This document shows positions 61,676-64,000 of a stretch of DNA of 64,000 nucleotides, piece by piece. The stretch is from assembly GCF_002095435.2 (NCBI RefSeq), contig NZ_MJEJ02000041.1:109280-173279 (forward strand), in the 5' to 3' direction. Every line of letters starts with the position of its first letter. Position 1 is the first letter of the stretch. A program made the translations under genes and the position numbers. The notes beneath the pieces were generated by a model. The model searched no databases. It saw nothing but the letters and a program-made list of their open reading frames with translations, and was not told the origin of the DNA. Source of the stretch: Williamsia sp. 1138 (GTDB lineage: Bacteria; Actinomycetota; Actinomycetes; Mycobacteriales; Mycobacteriaceae).

Positions 61676-62256
61676 CCGGTGGCCAAGGGTGGCCATCGGA
61701 ACGCGCCCGTTTTCGATCTTGTCAAGGTGTGCGGTCGTGGTGTCCAACTCGTAATCGGTTCCTTGCCAGGATCATTCGATTCTGACCGCGTTCTGCGGAT
61801 CTATGGAATCACCGTCAAGGTCATCAAAGTACTCAATAGCGATCTTTGTTGCCATAGCTGATGACATTGCTATATCAAGCGGGGATTGCTAGTCGAGCGC
61901 GCCATAACGAAGACAGTCGGGGCACCCTCGCGCACCATGGCACATCCTCGAGCCCGTCGGTCGTCGTAACCCTGCACGGGCCGTGCGGCTCGACGAAGCG
62001 ATTGAAGTGCGCCGGCGGGTGTCCGCCGAAGGCCCTGGCCACGGCAACGAAATGGTTCATGTCCGACCGCCTGGGGCCTACCAATGATGAGGTGCTAGGG
62101 CTGGGGAACGTCTGGCGCTGGTTCGCGATGCGGCGCTGGCGAGTGGATTTGATTAATCAGATCTCCGGAAAGCGGTTCGCGACCAGGCGGATCGCCCTAC
62201 CGTGAGTAAGCAGCGGACGCGGCAACAGCGTCCTGATCACGTTGAGAGGGCGAAAC
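61676..62256. other. Intergenic region after the IS21 remnant
   Basis: No recognisable gene is present. The open frame at 61861-62205 is Arg/Trp-rich without ribosome site or family features. Confidence 0.4.
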
Positions 62257-62898
62257 ATGAAGCGATCAGAAATTACAGGACTTTGTGCGGCTGCTGCTGC
62301 CACGGTTGTCGCGTCGTTTGCCGGGGCCGGCGCTGCATCTGCTGCGACCAAAGGCACGGAGATCGGTGGCGCCAATAACGGCAACTGCACCGCCACGATC
62401 ACGGAGATCAATCACACGAATTCGACAAACTACCAGCCTGATTGGTGGTTCGAGCAGGAGAATGATGTGGCGTTGGTCAACGCCACCCAGCTTCCGGCGA
62501 GCATGCCGACACCGTGGCGTGCGGTCAACGGCATTCCGTGGCCAATCGCCAGGTGGGTCGGCACCGAGTCTCCGTACCTCACGTCGGGTCTCGCTCCGGG
62601 GATTCTGCCATGGGGATCTGGCAACCCGTATAACGGCAGCGCACAGCCTGAAGGATTCGTCACCGAAAGGACCATCGACCTGAAGACCGCGGTCGATGCT
62701 CCACCGGCATCAGCCGACGGAACGAAGACGATCTGGTTCCGTATTCGCACGGGTCCGCAGACTGCTGACAGAGCCCCCACCCCACAGCAGCTCGTCGTCA
62801 CCGGATGCGAGGAGACACCAGGAGGTGGGTCAACCTCCGGGTCCAGTGGCGGAGGATCAAGTATCGGTTCGTTCGATCTGGGTACACTCTTTAACTGA
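62257..62898 (+). CDS. Secreted protein of unknown function with Gly/Ser-rich tail
   Basis: ATG at 62257, with GAGAGGG upstream, gives 213 residues. A Sec signal peptide ends after GAASA (near residue 30). The mature domain has Cys in NNGNCTATI and VTGCEETPGG, a probable disulfide, and a Trp-rich middle (DWWFEQENDV, PWRAVNGIPWPIARWVG). The C-terminus is GGGSTSGSSGGGSS-like and ends GSFDLGTLFN. Similar exported actinobacterial proteins are not characterised. It is the last gene before the right island edge. Confidence 0.75.
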   Translation: MKRSEITGLCAAAAATVVASFAGAGAASAATKGTEIGGANNGNCTATITEINHTNSTNYQPDWWFEQENDVALVNATQLPASMPTPWRAVNGIPWPIARWVGTESPYLTSGLAPGILPWGSGNPYNGSAQPEGFVTERTIDLKTAVDAPPASADGTKTIWFRIRTGPQTADRAPTPQQLVVTGCEETPGGGSTSGSSGGGSSIGSFDLGTLFN

Positions 62899-62989
62899 AG
62901 CCCGCATTGGCACGCCTGGCGCAGGTCTTGATCCAAGGTTCGTTTCGTCACTATCGACGAAGGACGTTGTGCTACAAAGGGTTACGCCG

Positions 62990-63443
62990 ATTTTAGATAT
63001 TACGGCGGCTCAAGGCGCTGGCCTTGACTGGGACGATGTCACGGCGAACCCGGGGCGCCCAATACGGGAAACTCTCATTCGGCGTCGGTGCCCTGCGCGG
63101 ACCGAGCAGGCGCAGATCTTCAACTGCGATATCTGGGGATGTCTGGTGGAGTATCTAGTTTTTCCCATACTTGCCCAGATATGTAGATATTCCAGCGGAG
63201 GGCTGCCGTTCGGGAGCCGGTTGGAGCAATCAAAACCGAGTTGACGTGTCGCACGGACCCACTGGTCAGTCCGGGAGGCGTCATCTATGGGGCATATGGG
63301 GCACCCGCCATGGGGCAAAGATCCCGGATGGGGTGGTCCGAAGGTCTGAACGGGCGGGTGCGGACCGGTCTGACCTGGGCAAACCGTTTTCACCTGGTGT
63401 TACTTTTATCTGAAAAGCGGAAGGTCATTACGGCGGACCGCGC
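62990..63443 (+). repeat. Right copy of the diverged direct repeat (island edge)
   Basis: Collinear with 25075-25508, sharing ACTGGGACGATGT-like, CAACTGCGAT, GCCCAGATATG, GAGCCGG...GAGCAATCAAA, ATGGGGCAAA, GGTGTTAC and AGCGGAAGG blocks at nearly the same spacing. By eye it is roughly two-thirds identical. No gene is recognised. Confidence 0.7.
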
Positions 63444-63467
63444 GCCGATAATCGGTAACTATGTCGG
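63444..63467 (+). repeat. 24-bp attachment-like direct repeat, right copy
   Basis: Identical to 25509-25532 in the same orientation. Similarity to the left edge ends directly after it. It would be the opposite recombination site of a roughly 38-kb element. Confidence 0.7.
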
Positions 63468-63717
63468 CTCCGGGTTGAGCTTGGAACACCCCAATCCGTC
63501 GGAGCAGCTGCTATGACCAGTTAACTCGGATGGCCTGGCAAACGCCGGAGAGACAATGGATCCTCCGCTACGTTGGCTGACTCGGGCAGAATGTTTGCGT
63601 GATGCGTGCGGTCGAGGGGTTCGGCATCCGGTCGGTCCCGTCGTCGGGTGCGCGTGTCAGCCCTGTCTGGAAGGCAATGGCGACGAGCTGCCCTAACGCG
63701 CGTGGAGTGGTTCGGCC
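63468..63717. other. Sequence between the right island edge and the acyl-CoA dehydrogenase gene
   Basis: No gene is supported. This is presumably old chromosomal sequence downstream of the acyl-CoA dehydrogenase gene. Confidence 0.4.

Positions 63718-64000
<283 letters not shown>

Overview
The window comes from a high-GC actinobacterium of the Mycobacteriales (Gordonia, Rhodococcus or Mycobacterium-like). The evidence is a complete yrbEAB-mceABCDEF operon with Mce-associated proteins, Lsr2, F420-type luciferase-like oxidoreductases, many TetR/MarR regulators and tightly overlapping ATGA/GTGA gene joints. Genus and species cannot be fixed from the sequence alone.

Region 1 (1-9.2 kb, mostly + strand) is lipid/acyl metabolism. 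It holds a branched-chain-type ABC importer (permease-ATPase fusion, second ATPase, lipoprotein binding protein), then a coupled SDR-TetR-acyl-CoA thioesterase-LLM oxidoreductase operon with a palindromic operator candidate. A decayed SDR gene and a TetR gene follow.

Region 2 (9.2-23.5 kb, - strand) holds a full Mce transporter operon (yrbEA, yrbEB, mceA-F, one Mce-associated protein and an RDD/Mce-associated fusion). Upstream of it lies a P450-ferredoxin-membrane protein-COX3-like-COX4-like cluster with a 28-codon ORF at its head. An IS110-type remnant follows.

Region 3 (about 25.5-63.5 kb) looks like a roughly 38-kb mobile island. A perfect 24-bp direct repeat lies at both edges (25509-25532 and 63444-63467), and each copy is preceded by a diverged but collinear stretch of about 450 bp. 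Just inside the left copy is a compact cassette: a 133-aa protein, a tyrosine recombinase with all catalytic residues, a recombinase-like partner without them, and Lsr2. The cargo includes small accessory proteins, a broken YhcG-type nuclease, a BASS transporter, a GreA-like factor, carbonic anhydrase, a stomatin-like protein and a flavin oxidoreductase. It also includes a MarR-siroheme sulfite/nitrite reductase-zinc ribbon-cobalamin methionine synthase operon, universal stress protein, NsrR-flavohemoglobin, cupin, an alkyltransferase-like protein, an HPP-CBS membrane protein, an STAS protein with an anti-sigma remnant, and a MarR-molybdopterin oxidoreductase-helical protein operon. Broken IS3 and IS21 copies sit near the right edge. 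The shared theme appears to be reactive nitrogen/sulfur stress and redox metabolism (inference).

Three otherwise intact island genes (DUF4839-like, flavin oxidoreductase, siroheme reductase) each carry an apparent one-base deletion. The last deletion creates an artificial 1821-codon frame running from the reductase through methionine synthase. The window ends inside an acyl-CoA dehydrogenase gene on the - strand.
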